Virus record (IMG/VR): IMGVR_UViG_3300047297_000070
Span: 1-31,581 of that record
Strand: one strand, 5' to 3'
Source of the DNA: a virus
Length of the DNA stretch: 31,581 nucleotides
The translations under genes and the position numbers were made by a program. The notes beneath the pieces are model-generated. The model saw only the letters and a program-made list of their open reading frames with translations. It made no database searches and had not been told where the DNA came from. Positions within the stretch are counted from its first letter, which is position 1. The number at the start of each line of letters is the position of its first letter. Below, in pieces: positions 1 through 7,772 of the stretch.

Positions 1-42
1 AAAGCGGCTTTAATTACGTTTTTTTTTGCTCTTGTATTCCAT
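1..42 (-). pseudogene. Duplicate 5' end of the scaffold-like gene, frameshifted by one T
   Basis: The ATG at 42-40 and the following codons repeat the first residues (MEYKSKK) of the gene that is complete at 30870-31478. The ninth T puts this copy out of frame and gives a stop after ten residues. It is cut by the window edge. It is best read as the redundant end of the contig with a homopolymer error or a minor variant, and not as a separate gene. Confidence 0.75.
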
Positions 43-145
43 ATTTATTTTTGTTAATTACTTACATTTGTAATAACTCGTGCCTCGTTTACATTTGTAA
101 CCGCAGAAACTCCTTGCGATACTAATGCCCCAACACCTTGAGAGA
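1..145. repeat. Left copy of terminal direct repeat (circular junction)
   Basis: Bases 1-145 match 31438-31581 except for one extra T in the poly-T run (nine T at 19-27, eight at 31456-31463). A near-perfect overlap at both ends of a contig is the usual sign of a circular or terminally redundant phage genome, with unique length near 31,436 bp. The genes on either side continue across the join: the 62-residue protein gene is whole at the left and the scaffold-like gene is whole at the right. An assembly overlap is more likely than a biological terminal repeat, because 144-145 bp is in the range of assembler k-mer overlaps. Confidence 0.9.
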
Positions 146-242
146 TTAACTCTCCATCGCAACATTCACTTGAATACGTTCCATCCTTGCAAAGACATCC
201 ACGCTTTGCACTCTTTGGACTTGAATAACTATTTTTCGCCAT
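54..242 (-). CDS. Small Cys-rich protein with GCLCKDGTY motif, function unknown
   Basis: This 62-residue protein has a basic Ser/Lys-rich start, then GCLCKDGTYSSECCDGE (residues 15-31) with four cysteines, then a Gly/Val/Ser-rich tail. It lies between the XkdF-like protease, which it overlaps by 14 bp, and the scaffold-like gene across the junction, so it is expressed with the head genes. I recall similar GCxCxDGTY small proteins in Bacteroidota phage structural regions but know no function. The four cysteines could bind a metal or form disulphides. A related GCYCNDGTY motif is present in the lipoprotein at 16110-16316. Confidence 0.75.
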   Translation of the reverse strand: MAKNSYSSPKSAKRGCLCKDGTYSSECCDGELISQGVGALVSQGVSAVTNVNEARVITNVSN

Positions 243-1125
243 CTTCTAATATGTTTAAAATTTCATCCACTAATTGCTCGTCGGAAATATCTCGTAATGC
301 CTCCGCCTTATTGCTAAAGTAACCCTCAATCGAGAATCCTTTAAACTTGCCTTGCTTTACGTTTTCCCAAGTTGCATCGTCATCGATTTTCATTGAACCG
401 AACCACGATCCGTCAGGAACATCTTCAAAACCAACCATTGGCTTGATTCCACGTTCTGCATCACTAATCCAGCTTTCAAATAACGTAATTCCTTTTAACG
501 CTTTTTTAGGATTGTGCATTTCATTGACATTATTATGCTTGCCTTCTTTGAAATACTTAATCGCTATTTTCTTAATCGTATCCTTTGAGAACATAACGTA
601 AAACTCACGATCTCCTGACTTACGATAAATAGGTGTATCGGCTAATAATAATGCCCCAGATACAATTCTTTGGTCTTCATTCTCAATCTTAAATGCGTAC
701 TTATTTACGATACGTTCTGACCAACTTAATCCAGCTTCGCCACCCCAAGAATCATACATCAATTTTCCGCATCCATCTTCGTAAGATTTAGACGTTTCCA
801 AATCTACTTTGTGTCGGCTTAAATAAGAGTACATCCGTTGAACTGTATCGAAACTAATGCTTTCGCCTTTAGCCAACTGATTTGCTCTTGTCTTGCCTAC
901 TGGTGTTCCACAACTTCCCCAACCATTCTTATCTGCCCAGTCTAATGCTCTTTGTGCCGCGTTCTTAACTCCTTCAGGATAATCACTAAAGGATTCATCT
1001 GCAAACGCTACAAAGTTTCGTTGAATAGCCGGTTTATCTACCAAAGCGATGGCTTCTTGTCCATCTTCATTGTCTGAAATAACTAATTCGACTATATCCA
1101 TAATCGGTAAACCTAATTTTCCCAT
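229..1125 (-). CDS. XkdF-like prohead protease with an embedded extra domain
   Basis: This 298-residue protein resembles the XkdF (PBSX) family of putative serine peptidases that mature phage proheads. Residues 1-45 (VELVISDNE, ALVDKPAIQRNF) and 148-275 (RIVSGALLLADTPIYR, NEMHNP, GITLFESWISD, FKGFSIEGYF) carry the family pattern; H204 and S265 are candidate catalytic residues. Residues about 48-147 look like a separate inserted domain (AAQRALDWADKNGWG, GTPVGKTRANQLAKG, YEDGCGKLMYDSWGGEAGLSW). It lies just upstream of the scaffold-like and capsid genes once the circle is closed, as expected for a maturation protease. The ATG at 1125 follows the tape-measure stop by 16 bp; an internal ATG at 1101 is a possible alternative start. 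Confidence 0.8.
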   Translation of the reverse strand: MGKLGLPIMDIVELVISDNEDGQEAIALVDKPAIQRNFVAFADESFSDYPEGVKNAAQRALDWADKNGWGSCGTPVGKTRANQLAKGESISFDTVQRMYSYLSRHKVDLETSKSYEDGCGKLMYDSWGGEAGLSWSERIVNKYAFKIENEDQRIVSGALLLADTPIYRKSGDREFYVMFSKDTIKKIAIKYFKEGKHNNVNEMHNPKKALKGITLFESWISDAERGIKPMVGFEDVPDGSWFGSMKIDDDATWENVKQGKFKGFSIEGYFSNKAEALRDISDEQLVDEILNILEDGEK

Positions 1126-1141
1126 TTTGTTATATTTTCGT

Positions 1142-2632
1142 TTAACCTAATGTTGCTGCACTAATCTTATTTCGGTCTAATGCTTGAGCAGTTGTAACTT
1201 TACCAGCCACGACATAGGCTTCAATAGGACCAATGCCTTGCAACGTTTGTGCTGCCTGATTCATAGGATTTACCCCTACCACATTAAATCTTGGTGCTAC
1301 TTGATAGCTTGGTGTCATTTGAGCAGTACCAAACGACATTTGTCCGCCTGATGCCGTTCCGCTTTGAATGTCAGAGATACCTTTGCTTGCTGCTGAAATG
1401 GCGGAGGCAACCCCTAAACCTCCAGCCACTAATTCAGCAATACCCATCGGAGTTAAATAACCATATTTAGCCGCATTCTTTTGCGTATTAATGGCAATCG
1501 AAGCAACTGCCGCCGCTTGTTCTAATATGATTCCAGCAATAGCCAATTCTTTATTTTCTCCAGCAATTTGTCTAAGACCTTGACCTATTCGCATTGTATT
1601 TGAAACATACGCTTCTTGCAATGCTAATTTTGCTTCGTTCTCTGCTTTTACTAAATTCTTTCTTTCTTCTGCTTGTTCTTTTGCATCTGCCGTAATATTT
1701 GCCTCATAAGTAGCTAAAGCCTTTTGTCTTGCATCATATTCATCGAATAATGCTTGACCTTGCTCTTGCATTCTTTGATTTTCTTCTTCAGCTAATTTGT
1801 CAAATGCTTTCATTTGCATTTCGCCTTCAATCTGAAGATTTTGGTTTTCTATTTCAACCAATCTTTTGCGTTCTGCTTCCCTTTCTGCTTGCAGTTGCTT
1901 ATATGCTTCATCCCTTGCTTTTTTACGCTTATCTGCTTCTTCTTTTTCAGTTTTGGTTAATTCTCTCGAACCTTCTTGAAAACGTTTTATTGATTCATCA
2001 TAATTTTTGCCAAAATCAGTTACTGATGCCTTTGCAGATTTCCAAGCACCAGAGAAATCTCCTTTAACAAATTTTGCAACTGCACTTCCTAAACTTCCAA
2101 GCGATTGAACAACTGCCGTTACTGATCCATACACGGTTTGCATCGCCTTTGAAACTAATGGCAAAGCACTAACAGCTAAATCGACCAATACATTAAATAA
2201 AGGCTCAATGGCTGAATAAACTCCATTGAAAATCTTTTCTAATTCGATAAATAATGGCTTTAATTTATTAGCCGCTTTCTCTGAATCATTAAACGCAGCA
2301 ACCAATCCACCAACTAAAGAAACAAGCAAGCCAATCCCAGAAGCCTTTAACGCACCGCTAAATGATTGCGTCGCAACCTTAATGCCATTTAAAGCCGAAC
2401 CTAATTGACCAATCGGTCCACCAGCCATAGCCAAAGAATCTACCCAGTCAGAAGATGTATTTTTAGCCGACTTAATTTTGTCTTCTAAGTCATCAATCTG
2501 ATTGTATAAATTTTTAAACGCTTCCGTTCCTACTTCGGTATCCTTTAACTGCTTCTTTAATTTTTTTAATTCGGCAATTGATCCTTCAACGTTGTTGTTT
2601 ACGTTTAAATTTACTTCTACATCTTTCGCCAT
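1142..2632 (-). CDS. Tape measure-like tail protein
   Basis: This 496-residue protein has the layout of a short tape measure: an N-terminal Lys/Glu/Asn helical region with coiled coil (about 15-60), hydrophobic Gly/Ala/Val segments (about 95-115 and 135-165), a long Lys/Glu/Gln coiled coil (about 215-350), an Ala-rich hydrophobic region (about 365-420) and a C-terminal region ending IEAYVVAGKVTTAQALDRNKI. That last pattern is one I associate with Bacteroidota phage tape measures. At about 0.15 nm per residue it would fit a tail of roughly 75 nm. It sits after the tail-fibre genes and before the prohead protease, which is not the usual place. The first 16 bp overlap the 50-residue gene upstream. 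Confidence 0.75.
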   Translation of the reverse strand: MAKDVEVNLNVNNNVEGSIAELKKLKKQLKDTEVGTEAFKNLYNQIDDLEDKIKSAKNTSSDWVDSLAMAGGPIGQLGSALNGIKVATQSFSGALKASGIGLLVSLVGGLVAAFNDSEKAANKLKPLFIELEKIFNGVYSAIEPLFNVLVDLAVSALPLVSKAMQTVYGSVTAVVQSLGSLGSAVAKFVKGDFSGAWKSAKASVTDFGKNYDESIKRFQEGSRELTKTEKEEADKRKKARDEAYKQLQAEREAERKRLVEIENQNLQIEGEMQMKAFDKLAEEENQRMQEQGQALFDEYDARQKALATYEANITADAKEQAEERKNLVKAENEAKLALQEAYVSNTMRIGQGLRQIAGENKELAIAGIILEQAAAVASIAINTQKNAAKYGYLTPMGIAELVAGGLGVASAISAASKGISDIQSGTASGGQMSFGTAQMTPSYQVAPRFNVVGVNPMNQAAQTLQGIGPIEAYVVAGKVTTAQALDRNKISAATLG

Positions 2633-2769
2633 CTTGAAATTCTTTTAATTTGTTTAATTCCTTTTTTTAAAGTAGTTGGTATTTCGTATTTCCCTTTAGC
2701 TATCTCAATCAATTCAGATTGATTATAATACTCTTGCGTCATTAATAAATTAATTACTTCCTTCATCAT
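2617..2769 (-). CDS. Small protein (50 aa), function unknown
   Basis: This short frame fills the gap between the 812-residue tail protein and the tape measure. It begins with two adjacent ATG codons (MMKEVINLLMTQEYY), one base after the upstream stop, and ends KQIKRISRWRKM, overlapping the tape-measure start by 16 bp. It is helical and Lys/Ile-rich with no recognised domain. Its place directly before a tape measure recalls small tail assembly chaperones, but that is inference only. The tight fit between neighbours supports it being real. Confidence 0.6.
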   Translation of the reverse strand: MMKEVINLLMTQEYYNQSELIEIAKGKYEIPTTLKKGIKQIKRISRWRKM

Positions 2770-2770
2770 C

Positions 2771-5209
2771 TTATAAACCTTTTAGTCTAATTACCGTTGT
2801 GAAATTTCCCCAAGTATCTACATCAAATTCTTGATTGCCTTTAGTCTGCAAACGAATCTTGAATGTTTCCTTTGTATAGCCATTATTGAATGGATTTGTA
2901 ATAATTAACAAAGCCTCCGTCCCATCTGCTGATAATTTATAAGCTGAAATAGGTGCCTGACGATTGTAAAGCATTACCGGATAATTTGTATTGTTAGCAT
3001 CTGAATCAGATGTCCACGCACTATTCCAATATAACTGCGATCTAACCCAAGCCGTGTCCGCTGCAACAATATCCCTATTTTGTTCTACTTGCCAATAACC
3101 AACATAAAGCCAATCGAAAACCCCGTTGTCTAATTGCATTAAATTGCCAAAACCATAATAGAAATTCGATAAACTTGTAGGATTATCGCAAGGACCGTGA
3201 TTGTATTCCCCACCCATTGCATTCGGATCATCCCACATTGATAAACCATCGCAGTAGGCAAAACCCCAAACCGCTAACGATTGAAAATGGCTTGCACATT
3301 GTGAAGGATTATCTTTAATAATAGAACCAAATTCAGTCCCCTTTTTTTCGTGATGAAAGTCAGAGAAATAAGGCAATGGTTCCATATATCTCCACGAGTA
3401 TAAAGACGCACGCTTTGTTTTGGCATCATCTACGCTTAATATTTGCCCTAATATCTTTTTAGTAATATCGTAATTATGAACGACAGAATAGAAATACCAT
3501 TTAGTAATTATCGAGTTTAAATACGACGAGCAAAAGAATAACCCCCAACCATTTTTAGCACCTTCATAGAAAGCGTTATAATTGAGCATTGTTGTTCTGC
3601 TTATCGTTCCATTAATATAGTAATTATGATAATCGCTATATAAATCAGTCGTTTTTACCGTTGCAACAGATTCCGTAGGTGCTACATATAACCATCCACT
3701 AGTTCCACTACCAAAATATTCAGATTTGTAAATCCCTTCTTGATAAATACTAAACTTTGGAATTACTCCGCCACTTGCTGCGTAGTTGTTAGCAATTGAA
3801 TAAGCCTTGCAACTTGCAAAAAGTCCATCCATTGCAAGACCAGTATTTAAACGCTTTCTACCAACCCCAATAAACGCTTCTCCATCGTGTTCAATGATTG
3901 CAGCGTGAGATAAGTTATTAGGATTTTCGCCCGTGTTTAATGGCTTAAACATTCCTAAATATTGGTTCGCTGGACTTACATCATAATGACCATCGCCCGA
4001 ATCAATTGCAGTTGTCCATTTGTATGGATTAACTTCATTGTAAGTTTTGTTAATCGTTCCGTTGTTAAATGTCCACGTTGCTCTTTCGCCAGCATCCGTG
4101 ATTAATAACGATTCTAAAACTGCGCAACACCAAGACTGGTCTACTAATGAATCCGTAATATAGTTAGGATCAGATGTTGCACCTCCCGATTTAACATAAG
4201 CAGTTCCGGTACGAATAAACGTATCAGCGTGATGATATAATCTATCTGCAATAGGCACATTTTCATAAACGTTGGCAGTAGCTACCCCATATTCATAGGT
4301 CGTGAAGAAATTTGAATTAACTCCAGATACTTGACCGGGAACAAAGTTCACAAAGAATGTAGGCTTGCGTTTTGTTAATCCCTTGTTTTGTCTTCTTGGA
4401 TTTCTAAAGGTTCTTGTTACTGCACCTGAGCCACCATTTGTAAACGTTCCGCTATCTTTAACCACGCAGTCAAGCAATGGATTAATAAGCATTGCAAACT
4501 CCTTCTTTACTCCATTTCTGTCGTAAATCGGTAACGCATCAGGCATCCTTCTAAAAAATGTCGGATATTCTTCCGCTTCTTTAGGTATTAAATAATCAGG
4601 TCTAAAATAATAGTTTACTTTCCCAACCGTTAGCGTTCTATTTGGATCGGCTGCAATGTGAATTGTTGAACTCAATAATGTACCATCTTCAAAGCCGGTA
4701 ACTCCAAAAACCGTACCCCAATTTCCATTTCTAATCACTAAATCATATCCTTTCATTGCGGATAAATCAATATTTGTAATTGCAGATGATGAAATAGTTC
4801 CGTTTTCAATTAACCATCTTCTGCTCGAACTCCACGTTGTATCAGTCAAAAGATTTGTTGAAGGATTAAGGGAATAAGTAATATCTAATCCGTTATTTGT
4901 TTGTGATCCAGAATCTGAAGAAAAATTCATTATTGAACCATCGGCAAAAGACACATCCATCCCAGCGTTTACCAATTCGGTTTTGCTTCCGACAATCTTG
5001 CCATCACTTCCAAGCGTAACGTAATAGCTTTTGAACTGCGTCGGAATAACATAGTTTCCAGCACTTGCTAAAATCGTTTTGGCTTCATTCGTGTAAAATA
5101 TGGTTGTTGAATCCAACAAGTTATTATTCGCATATAAGATTTGTGAATCTACATCCGTTGTCGTACTTCCTAATTTTGTTCTTGCGTCTGTTATGCTTGA
5201 GAATGCCAT
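2771..5209 (-). CDS. Large tail fibre or tail-tip protein (812 aa)
   Basis: No named family was recognised. The N-terminal 65 residues (DSTTIFYTNEAKT, ASAGNYVIP, GSDGKIVGSK) resemble the short domain repeated at the C-terminus of the adjacent tail protein. The rest is rich in Trp, Tyr, Asn and Gly, typical of beta-rich or carbohydrate-handling surface proteins. The centre (about 330-730) has Cys and Trp clusters such as SLVDQSWCCAVLESL and CDGLSMWDDPNAMGGEYNHG, which could be a glycoside-binding or glycosidase-like barrel; this is a guess from composition. It starts one base after the previous stop. A host-recognition role is likely from context. Confidence 0.75.
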   Translation of the reverse strand: MAFSSITDARTKLGSTTTDVDSQILYANNNLLDSTTIFYTNEAKTILASAGNYVIPTQFKSYYVTLGSDGKIVGSKTELVNAGMDVSFADGSIMNFSSDSGSQTNNGLDITYSLNPSTNLLTDTTWSSSRRWLIENGTISSSAITNIDLSAMKGYDLVIRNGNWGTVFGVTGFEDGTLLSSTIHIAADPNRTLTVGKVNYYFRPDYLIPKEAEEYPTFFRRMPDALPIYDRNGVKKEFAMLINPLLDCVVKDSGTFTNGGSGAVTRTFRNPRRQNKGLTKRKPTFFVNFVPGQVSGVNSNFFTTYEYGVATANVYENVPIADRLYHHADTFIRTGTAYVKSGGATSDPNYITDSLVDQSWCCAVLESLLITDAGERATWTFNNGTINKTYNEVNPYKWTTAIDSGDGHYDVSPANQYLGMFKPLNTGENPNNLSHAAIIEHDGEAFIGVGRKRLNTGLAMDGLFASCKAYSIANNYAASGGVIPKFSIYQEGIYKSEYFGSGTSGWLYVAPTESVATVKTTDLYSDYHNYYINGTISRTTMLNYNAFYEGAKNGWGLFFCSSYLNSIITKWYFYSVVHNYDITKKILGQILSVDDAKTKRASLYSWRYMEPLPYFSDFHHEKKGTEFGSIIKDNPSQCASHFQSLAVWGFAYCDGLSMWDDPNAMGGEYNHGPCDNPTSLSNFYYGFGNLMQLDNGVFDWLYVGYWQVEQNRDIVAADTAWVRSQLYWNSAWTSDSDANNTNYPVMLYNRQAPISAYKLSADGTEALLIITNPFNNGYTKETFKIRLQTKGNQEFDVDTWGNFTTVIRLKGL

Positions 5210-5210
5210 A

Positions 5211-7772
5211 TTATTTTAAAGTATAGAATGTAAATGTTTCAACTGCTGGAGGAATTACTGAACAAGTTCCCCAAGTTGTAATAACTCCGCTTGCATTAAT
5301 TTGAACCCAAGTACCATCGTTGCAATGGTAAACAAATCCGTTACCAGCGTAAGGAACTAATGTACCGGTATTGTTTCCGTAAACCACGACATTCGTGTAC
5401 AATGGTGTTGCCTCTCCATATAATGTCAAGGTGTAATCGGTAATCGGACAAGCCTCTACTGATGTCGCTGAACTTGCATTTGTTACGCTAAACGAATACA
5501 ATGTAGGTGCTGGCGCTGAACCACACGATCCTGTTGATAAAACAACCCCAACTGAATTAATTTGAACATATTTGTTTAACGCAGTTTTAAAGAAATAACT
5601 TCCGCCATTAAATAATGCACCCGTATTCGTGTAGAATGTCGTATTGCTTTCAAAAGTTGGATTCGTTCCGTAAATAGTCAAGGTGTAACTTGTCAAAACA
5701 CAAGCATCGCCACTCGTTGCTGAACTTCCGTTAGTTACTAAGAATGAATAGTAAGTAGTCGGATCAGGAACGGAAGAAGCTACACGGAAATCATTTAATA
5801 ATTCTAAATCAACCTCTCCAGTAGTTAGGTCAGTTGTAAACGAATTAATAATGTACCGCTTATCCCTTATAATTAACCGGTCATTTAGCTTTAAGCTATT
5901 TATCAAGCTAATCGGGAACATTGCCTTCAGCTTCAAGATTCTCGCCTTATCCGTAAAGATATTAGCCAAGTAATTAAGGTAATAATTGTTAAATAATGAC
6001 CTTGTTTCAATCGCATCCGTAAACGTTGATTGTTGCGCACCGAAATTTATTGTATTTATTTGCCCCGAAATCAATGTATCTTGGCCGAATAAATTGTAAG
6101 TCGTTACGGTGTTAGTCGATGTGCCATCATTAAAATGGAAATGCTGACCTCCGCTTAATGTTTGAATTGAATTGTAATCGTATAAGATAACCGGCTTAGG
6201 AATATAAGCATTTAGATCGTGCTTTAATGAATACCCAACTTGCAAATTTGTGTTGGTAAACTTCTGGAATGGCATATTTTCAAATGGCAAACTAACCTCA
6301 AATTCCTCGCCATCATTGTCCAATGTGTATTTCAAATCGCCGTAAGGAACTGCTGAACGTGAAAGAAATTCAGTCGCTAAGATATTCTCGCATTTTTCGT
6401 ATTGAAACGTGATTGCTTTGTATGGCTTTACTCGTTCAATATTTATCTCATCCGAAATAATGTACTTAGATACATCCCGAATCGTTCCAGCAGAATACCA
6501 ATTTTCAATCTGCTCAACCTGATAAACTCCATCAGAAACTGAATAGCAAGTAAGGTTAAACATCTTTAGGATTCCACTAAAGAAATCTTCCGCTTTCATA
6601 TCTGGCATATAATCAGCCACGTTCAAATTTGTTGTCGTAGTCTGACTTGTTCCCGTACACGTTACATCGCTAACAACTGCCGATGTCAACGAGTTTCTTG
6701 TTTCAAACTCATAAACCGATGTGTAAGTAACTGCTGAAGCTGATGAAACATAAAACGAATACGTTCCCGAATCTTCTAATGGTGCTGACAAAGTCATTTC
6801 ACTTGTTTGCGTTAGATAGCTTTGCTCGCTTAGTTTAATTCCATTCTTGTAAACGTATAAATAAAACTCCGTTCCCGATGTCGTGAAAGTCAGTTTAATA
6901 TTTGACTTGCTAAGATAAACCGGAGAATCGGGCTTTACATAGGTCAAAAAACTTCCTGATGGACTTACGTTAAATATCCCTTGCGTTCCAACCGTACTTG
7001 TATTTGTTTGAAATAAAATCTTTTGATGCGTCTGCTTTAACGTAAATGCATCCGTATTTTTTAACCACAAAAAAGCATTTTTGTACTTGTCAGTTGCTAA
7101 AAAATTATCCGTTGGATTGCCTTGAATCGTAATGTTTAAATCCGATGCAATCGTTTCGATGATCTTGCTAACTCTCATCGCTGGGAACAAATCTGTGTAA
7201 GTTATTGGATGAGTATTTTTTGAAATATCCCAATTCTCTTTTGTCGTTCCGTTTGTTCCCCAAGTCCAATTGTTTAACGATGTAATCAAAGGAAATTTAA
7301 CATCATTAGTAACTCCCCCGCTTACTCGGTTTTGAACGACTGCACCAGTATAAGTAAAATTGTAATCTGAATAATCAAAGTCCCTTAAAAACTTGCCACC
7401 GAATAAATCCTTTAATGAAAGCAAACTTCCGAAGAAAGTAATCTGGTAATTATCAATTTCGTTGTTCTTAAATTGTGCCTTTTCAAGCTGAATCTTCCCA
7501 ACTCTAAACGATGCTGAATTTATTTTGATATAAGCTGGCTTTCTTGTCCGTGCATCAAATCCCCCATCAATAGAATTTTCATACCAATGCTGAAAAATCT
7601 CATTGTTATGCTTATTTGCTGGCACCGTAAATGATTGCGAATAGTCCGTAAATACTTTTGAAATGTCATTTACATTCTGAATTGAACTTGTAACGCTAAT
7701 TTTCTCATCGTTAAATAATTCTATTCGCTTGTAAAGTCCATCGCTAAGGATATAAATTGAAGCAGTTATCAT
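5211..7772 (-). CDS. Large tail-tip (baseplate-like) protein with C-terminal repeats
   Basis: This 853-residue protein begins ITASIYILSDGLYKRIELF and carries VFTDYSQSFTVPAN and GGFDARTRKPAYIKI near residues 40-90, a pattern I associate with Bacteroidota phage tail-tip or baseplate proteins. Residues 370-660 look like a hub region (YMPDMKAEDFFSGILKMFNL, RDKRYIINSFTTDLTTGEVD). The C-terminal 180 residues hold two tandem copies of a domain of about 80 residues with a conserved Cys pair. The start overlaps the upstream stop by one base. It likely forms the tail tip together with the 372- and 812-residue neighbours. Confidence 0.8.
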   Translation of the reverse strand: MITASIYILSDGLYKRIELFNDEKISVTSSIQNVNDISKVFTDYSQSFTVPANKHNNEIFQHWYENSIDGGFDARTRKPAYIKINSASFRVGKIQLEKAQFKNNEIDNYQITFFGSLLSLKDLFGGKFLRDFDYSDYNFTYTGAVVQNRVSGGVTNDVKFPLITSLNNWTWGTNGTTKENWDISKNTHPITYTDLFPAMRVSKIIETIASDLNITIQGNPTDNFLATDKYKNAFLWLKNTDAFTLKQTHQKILFQTNTSTVGTQGIFNVSPSGSFLTYVKPDSPVYLSKSNIKLTFTTSGTEFYLYVYKNGIKLSEQSYLTQTSEMTLSAPLEDSGTYSFYVSSASAVTYTSVYEFETRNSLTSAVVSDVTCTGTSQTTTTNLNVADYMPDMKAEDFFSGILKMFNLTCYSVSDGVYQVEQIENWYSAGTIRDVSKYIISDEINIERVKPYKAITFQYEKCENILATEFLSRSAVPYGDLKYTLDNDGEEFEVSLPFENMPFQKFTNTNLQVGYSLKHDLNAYIPKPVILYDYNSIQTLSGGQHFHFNDGTSTNTVTTYNLFGQDTLISGQINTINFGAQQSTFTDAIETRSLFNNYYLNYLANIFTDKARILKLKAMFPISLINSLKLNDRLIIRDKRYIINSFTTDLTTGEVDLELLNDFRVASSVPDPTTYYSFLVTNGSSATSGDACVLTSYTLTIYGTNPTFESNTTFYTNTGALFNGGSYFFKTALNKYVQINSVGVVLSTGSCGSAPAPTLYSFSVTNASSATSVEACPITDYTLTLYGEATPLYTNVVVYGNNTGTLVPYAGNGFVYHCNDGTWVQINASGVITTWGTCSVIPPAVETFTFYTLK
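5262..5753 (-). repeat. Two tandem ~80-residue repeats in the tail-tip protein
   Basis: Residues about 674-757 and 758-837 of the 853-residue protein align by eye: YSFLVTNGSSATSGDAC / YSFSVTNASSATSVEAC, TSYTLTIYG / TDYTLTLYG, YVQINSVGVVLSTGSC / WVQINASGVITTWGTC. The copies differ at many positions, so the duplication is old. Such Cys-flanked beta repeats at the end of a tail protein suit receptor or glycan binding (inference). Confidence 0.85.

Noticed and set aside
60-102. Repeated TTACATTTGTAA sites as operators
   Set aside because: Both lie in the coding end of the small Cys protein and encode VTNV-type residues (VTNVNEA and VITNVSN), so a protein-level repeat explains them.
1-145. End repeats as attachment sites or a prophage boundary
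   Set aside because: Genes continue across the join, no integrase was seen, and the repeat is explained by a circular contig overlap.
1729-2067. Plus-strand open frames (for example 1729-2067, 12977-13285, 27494-27724)
   Set aside because: They lie opposite well-supported minus-strand genes, have biased Ser/Leu/His composition and no domains, as expected for antisense shadows.
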